Positions 7,527 through 16,515 of a DNA stretch of 64,000 bases are shown piece after piece. Origin of the DNA: Argonema galeatum A003/A1 (GTDB lineage: Bacteria > Cyanobacteriota > Cyanobacteriia > Cyanobacteriales > Aerosakkonemataceae); NCBI RefSeq assembly GCF_023333595.1, contig NZ_JAIQZM010000005.1, positions 179,136 through 243,135 of the forward strand, in the 5' to 3' direction. Position numbers and translations under genes: made by a program. The notes under the pieces are model-generated. The model did no database searches. It was not told where the DNA came from and saw only the letters and a program-made list of their open reading frames with translations. How positions within the stretch are numbered: position 1 is the stretch's first letter; the number at the start of each line of letters is the position of its first letter.

Positions 7527-8846
7527 CTACCTTTTTGCGTGTACGTAATCCACAAAATAAAACTTCGGTTCCAACCAAAATTTCAGCCAACTATAAACCC
7601 CTAAACTCAACAAAGCTACCACTATCAAAGGCAGACCAAACTTCAGTCTAACTGCATCTGGGAAAACAGCCACAACGGGAACAGTAATAGCCACATATCC
7701 TAACAGCGCTATTTTGATCCGCTTTATCTTTAAAACCGCTGTTCGACAGCTATCGCAATGCTGAGTATGCTGTCTATATCTGTCTAGCACAAACTGACGA
7801 TTGTTGGAGATTTCCTGTTTTTCTTTAACAGTGATTCCCACTTCTTCCCAAGGTAACTTTCCATCGCAATACTTATCGAACCACTTGCGAAACTCGATTA
7901 CCAAACGGTCAGCACTTGTCGGTAATTTATATGCAGTTTGCCAATTTTCTTTTTGTTGCTTTTGTTGGAGAAAGTACTCTTGCTGTTGAAGTAAAATCAT
8001 ATCTCCATCTAATACCGCATTCCGGTTGTTAATATGATCCCACCAACGGGGAGTTAACTGAAGAACCCTTTTGGCAAAATTACGCGGAAACTGTCCAACT
8101 ATTCTGGATTTACCGGGAGATATAGGTATACAATAAGTAACTAGCCCAACCTGCTTTGTTTCACCAAATTTAATTGCATATTCCAAGCGACAAGGCGGTT
8201 CAAATGTAATTGAACCTAAAGGTGTTGTTGCTTTAATTAAATCAGGATTTGATTCCTCAATTTTAATAGGAATTGGTGTAGCTTTTTCTCGATTTCCCTG
8301 AATTCCGTGATGAGCAAAAGCGACATGACTGGGGTCAGCTACATTCTCAACTAACGTTTGCCAATCATACTCCAAATCTCGCACAAACGAAGACCAAACA
8401 AACCCTTTACTTGTATCTACTTGAGGGGATAATGGTAACGGAACGGTACTAGCTAGTGCGGTTGAATTAACATCTGGCCATACCCAAAGTAAATCTTGCT
8501 CCTGACGAGTTGGTAGCGCCGTTGCACAGAGATATTTTTGCTTTTCAATAACCAATTCGGGATTTTCTGCTTGGGGAATACGAGTACAAATTCCTTCGGC
8601 ATCAAATTCCCAACCGTGATAGCTGCACATTAAATTACCCGTTTTTTCATCCACACGCCCCTCACTCAAAGGCGCTAAGCGATGGGGACATCGATCTAAA
8701 AATACACGGTATGTCTCGGATGACTTGGGCTTCCAGATTACCAAAGGCAGTCCTAAAACAGTTACTGCCGTTGGTAGATTTGGGTCGAGGTCTTCGATAG
8801 GTGAAAGCGGATACCAATGTTGGAAGAAGTTGAACTCTGATGTCAT
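7527..8846 (-). CDS. PaO/Tic55-type Rieske non-heme iron oxygenase
   Basis: A 439-residue protein. The Rieske [2Fe-2S] ligands are C53-P-H55 and C74-S-Y-H77 (RCPHRLAP and CSYHGWEF). The mononuclear iron site appears as ENVADPSHVAFAHHG, the N-x2-D-x2-H-x4-H motif. A C-terminal HCDSCR (CxxC) sits just before two hydrophobic segments that would anchor it in a membrane. This combination matches the pheophorbide a oxygenase/Tic55/PTC52 family. Plant members act on chlorophyll catabolites or protochlorophyllide; the cyanobacterial substrate is generally unknown. It appears monocistronic, and ChaB lies upstream on the same strand. Confidence 0.88.
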   Translation of the reverse strand: MTSEFNFFQHWYPLSPIEDLDPNLPTAVTVLGLPLVIWKPKSSETYRVFLDRCPHRLAPLSEGRVDEKTGNLMCSYHGWEFDAEGICTRIPQAENPELVIEKQKYLCATALPTRQEQDLLWVWPDVNSTALASTVPLPLSPQVDTSKGFVWSSFVRDLEYDWQTLVENVADPSHVAFAHHGIQGNREKATPIPIKIEESNPDLIKATTPLGSITFEPPCRLEYAIKFGETKQVGLVTYCIPISPGKSRIVGQFPRNFAKRVLQLTPRWWDHINNRNAVLDGDMILLQQQEYFLQQKQQKENWQTAYKLPTSADRLVIEFRKWFDKYCDGKLPWEEVGITVKEKQEISNNRQFVLDRYRQHTQHCDSCRTAVLKIKRIKIALLGYVAITVPVVAVFPDAVRLKFGLPLIVVALLSLGVYSWLKFWLEPKFYFVDYVHAKR

Positions 8847-8888
8847 TTGGCAACTAGCTATAGGACTGTTTTTTTTCAGTATACCCGA

Positions 8889-9092
8889 TTACTGCGGTTT
8901 CTTGTGCCAGTTCCCATCCTCGCCTTTTTCATATTTGTACTTTACGGCACCCCAGGCAACTTTAAAAGCAGTTTCTTCCTCGTCGTACTCTTCAGTACCA
9001 TTATTAAAGGCCGCTAGAAAAATTTCTTGGGCGTGTTTGGGTAAGTGATTTTTTACCGAGTCTGGTAACTCTTCAATTTGTTGATATGGCAT
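8889..9092 (-). CDS. chaB: ChaB family protein
   Basis: A 67-residue protein beginning MPYQQIEELPDSVKNHLPKH, with QEIFLAAFNNGTEEY and ETAFKVAWGAVKYKYEKG. This is the complete ChaB domain, named for its link to the ChaA cation antiporter in E. coli, where it is described as a regulator. The C-terminal WHKK is also typical. No ChaA is nearby. It lies 42 bases upstream of the Rieske gene on the same strand and could share its transcript. Confidence 0.9.
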   Translation of the reverse strand: MPYQQIEELPDSVKNHLPKHAQEIFLAAFNNGTEEYDEEETAFKVAWGAVKYKYEKGEDGNWHKKPQ

Positions 9093-9439
9093 AAATAGAT
9101 TTTCCTTACTACACTTCGCACTGGCATAAACCGTTGGTTGAGTTGCTAATGGCTAATAGGAATAAACAATTAGCAAACTTTTCATTAGCAGTTTCAAATT
9201 TACCGCGTATATTATAAACTAATTCCAGATTGTTATCTCCAAAATAAAAATTCATGCGTCTTAGGGCTGAAAAATAGAGTGTGAGCTTTGAGCAACGAAG
9301 AATCTGTTTTAAAACCCTCTCCCTCTCGCAAGCACGAAGCTAGCTGAAAAAACCTACACAATCAGCTATCTATAGGTCAATATATTAGAGTCAGCTTAAA
9401 AATGAGGCTGCTTGGTGGTGAAGCTGGGAGATAGATTAA
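9093..9439. other. Intergenic region, no gene seen
   Basis: This 347-base, AT-rich spacer separates the divergent chaB and PhoD-like genes. It must hold both promoters but I see no clear -35/-10 pair, operator or long hairpin. No convincing reading frame or tRNA is present. Confidence 0.5.
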
Positions 9440-11878
9440 ATGTCATGGACGCCCTTATGCGATCGCATCGATCGCTTACCCCTGATTCTAGCTGGCCCAA
9501 TCTTGCGGCGAACAGAACCGGATGCTGTGACCGTTTGGGTAGCTTTGAAAGAACCGGGGGAAGTCACGCTCAGGATTTACTCCACAGACAATGGTGAAAC
9601 CATCATCGATCGGCTTATATTAATCGGTTCCCGCGCCACAGTCCAGCTGGGCAAATATCTTCATGTCGTCGCCGTGACAGCCAAGGCAAATACCTCAAAC
9701 TCAGGATTGCGACTGGAACCAGGGCAAATCTATGCTTACGACATGGATTTTGGCAACTGCAATCTTCTAAAAGCCCTGCGTTCAGAAGGCTCTTTTCCTA
9801 ACGTCACAATTAGCTATTTCGAGCATCAACTGCCTACTTTTGCGATGCCGCCAGATGACTTAAATCATCTGCGAATTGTACATGGTTCTTGTCGCAAACC
9901 ACACGGCGGCGGACTGGATGCGCTCACAATATTAGATGACCTAATTTTACAATATGCGAATCAGCCAAACTCTAGACCGCAGCAACTATTTTTTACAGGA
10001 GATCAAATCTACGGTGACGATGTTGCAGACCCGCTACTGTGGATGCTGATAGATGCAGGCGACACGCTGCTGGGTTGGCAAGAAAAGCTGCCGATTAAGA
10101 GACATCCAACTCTGGGTTATCAATACATGAATCCCAGTGAGTTGAAGCCAGGTCAACGCAGCGAACTTGCTAGAGATTGCGGCGGTTTTACAGCAATGCT
10201 TGTCAATAAACCGGAGAAGGCTAAAAGTCACTTGTTTGGTTTAGGCGAATATTTGGCAATGTATTTGTTTGTGTGGTCGCCTATACTTTGGCCGAATCGC
10301 TTACCCGAAAACCAAGCTGTTCAAAAAGATTCTCAGTCGGCGAAGTTGTGGTATAAAGAAGCGTTGGTTCTTGAAGGATTCCGTCGAGATTTGTCTAAAA
10401 TTAGGCGATTGCTTGCTAATATCCCAAGTTATATGATTTGCGACGATCATGATGTCAGCGATGACTGCTATCTAAATCGAGAATGGTGTAACCGCGTATT
10501 CAGCAAGCCGCTTGGCAAACGTACCGTGCAAAATGCGCTGCTGGCATATGCTGTGTTTCAAGCTTGGGGAAATACGCCGGAACAGTTCCAAAATGGGCAG
10601 TCAGGAGAAAAGTTATTAGAGGATGCTAAAAAATGGTCAATTTCTGGAGGAAATGATGATTTTGCCTGGTCTAATATTTCCAAATACTTGGGAATTCCTC
10701 AGTTAGATTATGAAACGAATTTACCTAAGCTACAAGAAGACGAAGATAGTCTTATTTTAAATCGAGATTATCCCGATGAAACCAAAGCTTTAGACTGGCA
10801 CTATACTGTCAAAAGCTTTAAGCACGAAGTGATTGTGCTAGATACGCGAACTTGGCGGGGTTATCCAAAAGAAAAAACAACTGAACCGCCAATGTTACTA
10901 AGTCACACAGCTTTTGAAAAACAGCTTCAGCAACCGCTGAAAGAAACGACCAATTCTCATATCGAAATAACGCTGGTGGTTGTGCCGACAAATTTGGTGA
11001 GTTTATCGATTATTGATACAATTCAACGTTGGGATTTAGAGCGAGGTAATGTTTTCGGTAGCGATGCGGGTGACTCGTGGAATTTTCACGAGGTTGGGTT
11101 TTCTATGCTGCTGGCGGAACTGTTTAAACAGCGCGATCGCATAGTGGTACTTTCCGGCGATATCCACTACGGATGCGCTGTTCGCCTCAGCTATTGGTCT
11201 AATTATCATTTTGGCGAATCAGAAGCCGATCGCAATTCGCCTGCCTCAGCGCACGTACTGGCACAGCTAACTTCAAGCGCCTTCAAAAATGCCGAGATGG
11301 CAACGCATTTTATCCACACAAAAGCTAAATCCATTGCACTGGAAAAACCACAAGATTGGGCAGGATGGAACAATCCACCCCAACTAATTGAGATGCAAGT
11401 TATATATGATACGGTGAAGATGCTGGATGTGGAAGTTTCACCTAAAAAGCCAACTGTACGGCAAATTAACTACGCCCGTGGTAACGATAAGATAGCTTGG
11501 GAAATCTTTGTTAAAGATACTAACTCTCTACCTGATTGGCAGTATCGCACGGAATGGATAAAAAGACAGAAAGCAAAGGAAATTGTTTGGAAAAAACCAC
11601 AAGAGTTTTCAGAAGACGATCGTCATAGTACTTGGGAAAAAATTGTTTCCTTACTGTGGCGCAATCGGTGGGTTCAAGAAGGTGAGGAAGTTGTAGGTTA
11701 CAGCAATATCGCTTTAGTTAGTTTCCAATGGCCTGAAGATAATGATGATGCTAAAGCAGTGATTCAGGATGTCTATTGGCATCCCGGTTGGAAACCCAAC
11801 AGCACCGTTTTCAGCAGGTATTTTGTGCCTCTGCGTCTGGATGAAACACCACCACCGCCCAGGGTGTTTTTGCCATAA
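9440..11878 (+). CDS. Large PhoD-like metallophosphatase
   Basis: An 812-residue protein of the PhoD/alkaline phosphatase D superfamily. The N-terminus (LILAGPILRRTEPDAVTVWV) is a fibronectin-like domain typical of this group. Metal-site motifs follow: HLRIVHGSC near residue 145, FFTGDQIYGDDVADP near 190, YMICDDHDVSDD near 335, and VLSGDIHYGCAVRLSYW near 570, which together supply the D, N/D and H ligands expected for a calcineurin-like site. There is no signal peptide or twin-arginine motif, so unlike secreted PhoD it is probably cytoplasmic. The substrate is unknown. It starts at the ATG at 9440 after GGGAGATAG. Confidence 0.85.
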   Translation: MSWTPLCDRIDRLPLILAGPILRRTEPDAVTVWVALKEPGEVTLRIYSTDNGETIIDRLILIGSRATVQLGKYLHVVAVTAKANTSNSGLRLEPGQIYAYDMDFGNCNLLKALRSEGSFPNVTISYFEHQLPTFAMPPDDLNHLRIVHGSCRKPHGGGLDALTILDDLILQYANQPNSRPQQLFFTGDQIYGDDVADPLLWMLIDAGDTLLGWQEKLPIKRHPTLGYQYMNPSELKPGQRSELARDCGGFTAMLVNKPEKAKSHLFGLGEYLAMYLFVWSPILWPNRLPENQAVQKDSQSAKLWYKEALVLEGFRRDLSKIRRLLANIPSYMICDDHDVSDDCYLNREWCNRVFSKPLGKRTVQNALLAYAVFQAWGNTPEQFQNGQSGEKLLEDAKKWSISGGNDDFAWSNISKYLGIPQLDYETNLPKLQEDEDSLILNRDYPDETKALDWHYTVKSFKHEVIVLDTRTWRGYPKEKTTEPPMLLSHTAFEKQLQQPLKETTNSHIEITLVVVPTNLVSLSIIDTIQRWDLERGNVFGSDAGDSWNFHEVGFSMLLAELFKQRDRIVVLSGDIHYGCAVRLSYWSNYHFGESEADRNSPASAHVLAQLTSSAFKNAEMATHFIHTKAKSIALEKPQDWAGWNNPPQLIEMQVIYDTVKMLDVEVSPKKPTVRQINYARGNDKIAWEIFVKDTNSLPDWQYRTEWIKRQKAKEIVWKKPQEFSEDDRHSTWEKIVSLLWRNRWVQEGEEVVGYSNIALVSFQWPEDNDDAKAVIQDVYWHPGWKPNSTVFSRYFVPLRLDETPPPPRVFLP

Positions 11879-11885
11879 TAAATTT

Positions 11886-11935
11886 GGTACGTTGTTGCGC
11901 TTTAGCGCTCTTTAAGATCGCTGAAGCGCAACAAT
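11886..11935. repeat. Partly decayed GCGCTAAAGCGCAAC palindromic repeat
   Basis: The left arm (11886-11909) is identical to the arm at 38047-38070. The right arm, GCTGAAGCGCAACAAT, is degenerate. It begins seven bases after the PhoD-like gene and may serve as its terminator. Confidence 0.7.
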
Positions 11936-12107
11936 ATAATTATGCGCTGCGCCATTACCTCCACCATTTTTTTGACGCTGGCTGGAGTTTTCTCCCAATC
12001 CGATCGGGGTATTTGCTCTATTATGCTGAGGTGATGCAGTTCCATGCGTCTTACATTATCAGATTTTTGCTGCTATTTTTGAAGCTCGCCTTTTTCCCCA
12101 AAAATCG

Positions 12108-13472
12108 TTACAACTCTTTTTGGGTGGTGCGCTGCAGGTGTATCTCCTGAAGGATTTCCTCGTAAGTTTTGCCATCAGGCATTATTACACCAGTGAACTT
12201 TGCATTTTGCAGGTTTGCTCCAGTCAGTTTTGCTTCTTTTAAGTTAGCTTTTTCTAAGTTTGCTCCCTCCAAGTTTGCCCCACGAAAATCTGCTGAAGTT
12301 AGGTCTGCTCCACTCAAGTTGCTGCTCGAAAGGATAGCCCCGCAGAGATTAAGACCGCTCAAGTTTTGTCCACTCAGGCTTGCTTGGTAAAAATTCACAC
12401 CAATCAAACTTACCCCTGTCAGGTTAGCGCCGGTTAGATTTGCTCGTGATAGGTTTGCTTGGGTTAGCTTCGCTTTACGCAAATCTGCGCCAGTCAGGTT
12501 AGAGCCCTGTATGCTAGCACTGCTTAAGTTTGCTCCATTTAGGTTGGCCGCAGCTAAGTTAGCGTTGTTTAATTGTGCCTGAGTTAGGTTTGCTCCACCT
12601 AGATTTGCCGTAGTTAAGTTAGCGCTGTTTAATTGTGCCCCACTTAGGATTGCTCCACTTAGGTTAGCCCCAGTTAAGTTGGCATAATTCAGGCTTGCCT
12701 CCCTCAAGGTTGCTTCACTCAGATTGGCATCAAGGAGTTTTGTATTCGTCAATTTTGCCTTGGTTAAGTTGGCACCACTTAAGTTGACTTCTATTAACTC
12801 TGCTTGGCTCAGGTCTGTCCCGCTCATATTTGCCCGTTGCAGGTTTGCCCCATTTAGGTTGACACTAATCAGGGATTGTCCACTCAGGTTTGCTCCAGCT
12901 AGATTAATATCTGTGAAATATTTTTCTCCCTCTTTATACCGCTTCAAAAATTCCTCAGCGCTGATAGCCGATTCCTGACTTTCTTCGGCAGAATCAACAG
13001 TATTCTCATCTTGAACAAGTTCGACATCATCAGTATTGACAATACTGACAACAACCTCTTCACTTGTAGATTCAGCATTCACAACCTCGGTAGAACTAAC
13101 AACAGGGGGTGTCACCAATGAGCTAGATTCAAGGAGCGGTGGCTTTTTTGACTGTTTTTCCCGCAGTTTTCGATCGATATCTTCTAGCGCCCGATTTATC
13201 CTGTCGATTTCGTCAACACGCTCAGGCTCAACCGCCTCGCTACTTTGGGTAACATGGGGCGCGTCAATGGTGGATCTCCCCTGTTGCAACTCCGAAATCT
13301 CCCGCCGCAAACTTTCCACCGGCTTTAATTCAGGTCGCTTATTAAATTGTTCTGTCAAATTATCTAACTCACGTTTAAGCTTTGACAAATCTTGCTTTAT
13401 AACGCCTTGCTGCTGTTCCAACTCTTCAATTCTCGCAACCAGGGACGCTAAGTCCAGTTCTGAGTCAGCCAT
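12108..13472 (-). CDS. Pentapeptide-repeat protein with N-terminal coiled coil (paralogue)
   Basis: A 454-residue protein with the same plan as the product of 5252-6646. The coiled coil (MADSELDLASLVARIEELEQ, LDNLTEQFNKRPEL) covers residues 1-70. A divergent acidic linker runs to about 180, and A(D/N)LXX repeats run from 190 to 430 after EGEKYFTDINLAGANLSG. It ends IMPDGKTYEEIL plus a short basic tail. The two are close paralogues. It lies 56 bases downstream of another pentapeptide gene on the same strand and is probably cotranscribed with it. No catalytic motif is seen and the function is unknown. Confidence 0.88.
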   Translation of the reverse strand: MADSELDLASLVARIEELEQQQGVIKQDLSKLKRELDNLTEQFNKRPELKPVESLRREISELQQGRSTIDAPHVTQSSEAVEPERVDEIDRINRALEDIDRKLREKQSKKPPLLESSSLVTPPVVSSTEVVNAESTSEEVVVSIVNTDDVELVQDENTVDSAEESQESAISAEEFLKRYKEGEKYFTDINLAGANLSGQSLISVNLNGANLQRANMSGTDLSQAELIEVNLSGANLTKAKLTNTKLLDANLSEATLREASLNYANLTGANLSGAILSGAQLNSANLTTANLGGANLTQAQLNNANLAAANLNGANLSSASIQGSNLTGADLRKAKLTQANLSRANLTGANLTGVSLIGVNFYQASLSGQNLSGLNLCGAILSSSNLSGADLTSADFRGANLEGANLEKANLKEAKLTGANLQNAKFTGVIMPDGKTYEEILQEIHLQRTTQKEL

Positions 13473-13528
13473 TTCGATCGCTCTCCAGCTAGTTAAAGTT
13501 TAACGCTAATACGTATCTCGCCCCATTC

Positions 13529-14521
13529 CTAATTAGAAATAGTTCCATCAGGCATCGTTGCACCGCTCAAATTTGCGCCAGCCATATATGCACTACTCAA
13601 TTCAGCCCTAGTAAAATTTGCATTACTCAAATTTGCATTACTAAAATTTGTTCTAGCTAAGTATGCCTCAATCAAATCCGAATCACTCAAGTTAGCTTCA
13701 GTCAAATTTGCCCGACTTAAATCAGCTCTAACCAACCTTGAGCCACTAAGATTCGCCCGACTCATTTGCGCCTTATTCAACTTAGCATCAGCTAACAACG
13801 AACCGCGCAAATTTACACCTGTCATCTCCGCTTCAATTAATTTTGCCCGTTCCAATTTGACATTAGTCATATTAGCACCGCGCAAATTTACTTCACACAG
13901 ATTTGCATCACTCAGGAAAGCACCGCTAAGATTGGCATAGGACAAATCAGCACCGCTTAAATCTGCCTCCCGTAAAGTTGTCTCGCTCAAATTAGCACCA
14001 CTCAAGTTAACTTTAGCCAAATCTACACCAGTGAGATTGGCACCCCGCAAGTCAGCTTTACGCAGGATGGCACCCCGCATACTCGCAGTGTAAACTCTCG
14101 CTTCTTCACGCAGATTTGCACCTCGCAAGCAAGCACCAGTTAGGTTAGCACCACTCAGATTTGCACCCCGCAAATCCGCACTAATTAAATTAGCATCTAG
14201 CAGATATGCTAAGGTCAGATCTGTACCGCGCAAATCTGCATTTTGTAAAGTCGCACCGTGCAAGTCTGCATTGTGTAAATTGGCAGAATTCAGGTTAGCC
14301 TGGTTTAAGTTAGCACCGCACAACTTTGTACCAACTAAATTTGCTTTAATCAGGTTTGCCCGATTTAAATATGCAAAAATTAGGGTTGCACCATGCAGAT
14401 CTGCTTTAGGTAGAGATATACCAATTAAATCTGCACCAAGTAGATGTACTCCAGTTAAGTTTACACCGCTAAAATTTGTTTCTCCGGCGGCGTATCGCTT
14501 TTTAAGTTCATTAGCATCCAT
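13529..14521 (-). CDS. Pentapeptide-repeat protein without coiled coil
   Basis: A 330-residue protein that is almost entirely A(D/N)LXX repeats from residue 17 (FSGVNLTGVHLLGADL) to residue 320, about 60 repeats. There is one interruption near 140 (LREEARVYTASMRGA) that would make a loop or kink in the beta helix. The N-terminal ANELKKRYAAGETNFSGVNL cap is the usual one. It has no coiled coil, unlike the next gene downstream. It starts 29 bases after the stop of the helical duplicated-domain gene, so the three genes 15414 to 12108 look like one operon. Confidence 0.87.
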   Translation of the reverse strand: MDANELKKRYAAGETNFSGVNLTGVHLLGADLIGISLPKADLHGATLIFAYLNRANLIKANLVGTKLCGANLNQANLNSANLHNADLHGATLQNADLRGTDLTLAYLLDANLISADLRGANLSGANLTGACLRGANLREEARVYTASMRGAILRKADLRGANLTGVDLAKVNLSGANLSETTLREADLSGADLSYANLSGAFLSDANLCEVNLRGANMTNVKLERAKLIEAEMTGVNLRGSLLADAKLNKAQMSRANLSGSRLVRADLSRANLTEANLSDSDLIEAYLARTNFSNANLSNANFTRAELSSAYMAGANLSGATMPDGTISN

Positions 14522-14550
14522 ATAGTTTACCGATTAATTATCCTAATTTT

Positions 14551-15414
14551 CTATTTTAAACCGTGTACTTGGTGCGTACTATCATCTCCATCGCTTAAAT
14601 TATTGTGATTTTTTGCGACGATCGCGCGATCGCTTTCGATCATCATTTCTGTTGGTTCTGCCGAATTTCCATCAGATGTCTGACGTTTATACATTCCCGG
14701 TTGGCGATTGGCATAATACGGTTTCATTGCCTGGATAATTGCACTAGCAGCTTGAGAATTTTCCTCTTGCTCAAACAGACATCTAGCAGTGCTACTTAGC
14801 CTAGCATCAAGTTCGATAACTGTATCGCAGTACATATACAGTTTTCGGAGTAAATCGTCAAATTCGTGTGCCCTAAGTGTGATTAAATCTTGTTCGCTGA
14901 AACTCGTCTGTTGATAAAGCGTAGAAAATATAAGTACCTTCGCTCTCAACGGGTTTGTATACTTGATAATTTCCATCCGCAGGGCAAATGGATCGTAAGG
15001 TGGATTTAATGGATTTGCCTGGGATTTTTGTTGAGGAATCGGTAGCTGTTCGGTAGTTAATTTTACAGGCGTTGGAGTCGATGCAGAACCGCTGGATACT
15101 ACTTGTGTTGATTCTCGAACATCTGGGTATAGCTTACTGACGTTACTAATAATTACATTGGCTATCAAACCATATTCTCCTGGTTTATTAAGAGTTTGTA
15201 CAACTTTATTTAAAGTTAGTTTCAATTGCTCTATAGTTGGGTTTGATTCCATTAACTGTCGCAACAAATCTTGGAAACTAAAAGTTTGCAACTTATTGAT
15301 GTCATTTTCCCAAGTATTCTGACACGCACCAAAGATCAGCTTTTTAATGCGCGTTGAGTTTTCATGGTCTTGTAAATCTTTAAGAACGCGATCGAACACA
15401 GGTAAAGCTTTCAT
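14551..15414 (-). CDS. Protein with two copies of an unrecognised helical domain
   Basis: The ATG at 15414 follows GGGGAGG, so it is preferred over the longer frame from 15585, whose extra codons translate a palindromic repeat. The product has 287 residues. Residues 5-100 and about 140-240 align with each other: RIKKLIF with RAKVLIF, FSFQDLLRQL with HEFDDLLRKL, TIEQLKLTLN with TVIELDARLS, and ANVIISNVSKLYPD with ASAIIQAMKPYYAN. Each copy is predicted all-helical. A Pro/Ser/Thr-rich linker joins them and a polar tail follows. I do not recognise the domain; it could be an adaptor such as those found fused to bacterial effector proteins. It heads a probable operon with two pentapeptide-repeat genes. 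Confidence 0.7.
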   Translation of the reverse strand: MKALPVFDRVLKDLQDHENSTRIKKLIFGACQNTWENDINKLQTFSFQDLLRQLMESNPTIEQLKLTLNKVVQTLNKPGEYGLIANVIISNVSKLYPDVRESTQVVSSGSASTPTPVKLTTEQLPIPQQKSQANPLNPPYDPFALRMEIIKYTNPLRAKVLIFSTLYQQTSFSEQDLITLRAHEFDDLLRKLYMYCDTVIELDARLSSTARCLFEQEENSQAASAIIQAMKPYYANRQPGMYKRQTSDGNSAEPTEMMIESDRAIVAKNHNNLSDGDDSTHQVHGLK

Positions 15415-15892
15415 TGTTGTTGCCTCCCCAACTAATCCAGCAACTGTTTGGTCTATTCTAATACGGATTGACACTCCCACCGCTAAAAGCGAATGGGCTT
15501 GCAGCCCGATTACAGCCCTTGTCAGGTGCGTAGGTACGCGAAACCCGGTTTCTTTAAGAAACCGGGTTTCTCTTGTGTACTTCATACAACTGAAAACCGC
15601 TGTAACAATTTTGTCAAGCCTAAAAGATTGGTAAGTTCAAACCTGACGCTCTTACTCTTATTTGACAAAATTATGTTTTTATTGTACTATACAACATTTA
15701 TTTTTTATTCCGCTTGAAATCAAGAGGTTACGCCTAAAGAAGCAGTGGTATTGCTGTGACCCACAACAAATCCGTATTTTGCATCCATCAAAAGATATAT
15801 TAATATCCACCTTTGGGTATACTTGGCAAAACAGCCTTTCGGTTTCGCAAGAGCCGATCGATCGCTGGCAGCAACAAACCGAGGTGGCCAAG
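15415..15892. other. Intergenic region with divergent promoters and one palindromic repeat
   Basis: About 480 bases lie between divergent genes. The only clear structure is the palindrome at 15540-15570. The segment after 15650 is AT-rich (TTGACAAAATTATG near 15661 resembles a -35 box). Open frame continues upstream of the ATG at 15893 on the plus strand, but its composition and lack of a ribosome site argue against a longer protein. Confidence 0.45.
15540..15570. repeat. Perfect palindromic repeat, GAAACCCGG type
   Basis: Arms GAAACCCGGTTTCTT (15540-15554) and the exact complement (15556-15570) are separated by one base. It is the same element as 5188-5220 but with C/G in place of G/C at arm position 6 on both sides, so the pairing is kept. 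Confidence 0.85.
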
Positions 15893-16249
15893 ATGAACCA
15901 ATTAGACTTAGAACGAGAAATCGCCAAAGTGACTATGGGCATAATGACCCGTAATAGGCAGATTGCTTTAGATATAATCGCCAATCTCAGCAGCCAAATG
16001 ACGCTTGAGGAAGTAGCTGGTCTATTAATCGTCAGTCTTGAGCGTTTGATCTGGTTTGACGGAGAGTTATTTTTATGGGCTGTAGAAAGTCTCCTTCCTG
16101 TTGATATTACATACGAAATCAGAAGAATAATGTCAGTAAATACTTATAAACGGTTAATTGCCAAGGGTTTTATCCCAGGGGAAGATTTTAGTATAAATGC
16201 AGATGGCACGCTGCTACAGAAACCGTGCCCCAGAGCTTATTCAGTCTAG
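15893..16249 (+). CDS. Hypothetical protein
   Basis: I do not recognise this gene. The ATG at 15893 lies after GAGGTGG and gives 118 residues. An upstream start at 15662 would give 195, but the additional part is rich in Cys, Phe and Lys and looks non-coding. The protein is mostly helical: LDLEREIAKVTMGIMTRNRQ, MTLEEVAGLLIVSLERLIWF, LWAVESLLP. It then has a C-terminal GFIPGEDFSINADGTLLQKP. There is no signal peptide or membrane segment. It stands alone on the plus strand. Confidence 0.5.
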   Translation: MNQLDLEREIAKVTMGIMTRNRQIALDIIANLSSQMTLEEVAGLLIVSLERLIWFDGELFLWAVESLLPVDITYEIRRIMSVNTYKRLIAKGFIPGEDFSINADGTLLQKPCPRAYSV

Positions 16250-16253
16250 GGCA

Positions 16254-16292
16254 GAGGGGGAGAGGGGCAGGGGGGCAGAGGGGCAGCGGAGA
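16254..16292. repeat. G-rich GGGGCAGA-type simple repeat
   Basis: A purine-rich run of GGGGCAGAG and GGGGAGAGG units lies just after the hypothetical gene. The complementary octamer CCCCTCTG occurs four times in tandem at 19781-19816, so both belong to the same simple-repeat family. Confidence 0.6.
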
Positions 16293-16515
16293 TTTATCAA
16301 TCCAAAATCCTCTTATCCAAAGGAAACTACATATCACTGCACCCAGTCACCAATCTCTTCTGATTGAGAGGAAAATGTACGGACTTGATACCAAAATGTG
16401 ATGTTAAACTGTAGTCTCCGCCTATTGGCAGATTAAAAATCACTAGAAATCAGTAGATAAAAATCGCAGCGATGAGGGAATAATAGATAAAGAACAAGGC
16501 TAAGGAGGCCGATTC

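Noticed and set aside
11884..12150. Plus-strand 88-codon frame after the PhoD-like gene
   Set aside because: It begins within the palindromic repeat, has no ribosome site and overlaps the 3' end of the pentapeptide gene; composition is unlike protein.
12724..14525. Plus-strand frames opposite the pentapeptide genes
   Set aside because: They are mirror frames created by the regular GCNAAYYTN repeat on the minus strand.
15415..15585. Extended N-terminus for the duplicated-domain protein
   Set aside because: The extra codons translate the palindromic repeat and spacer; a good ribosome site precedes the ATG at 15414 instead.
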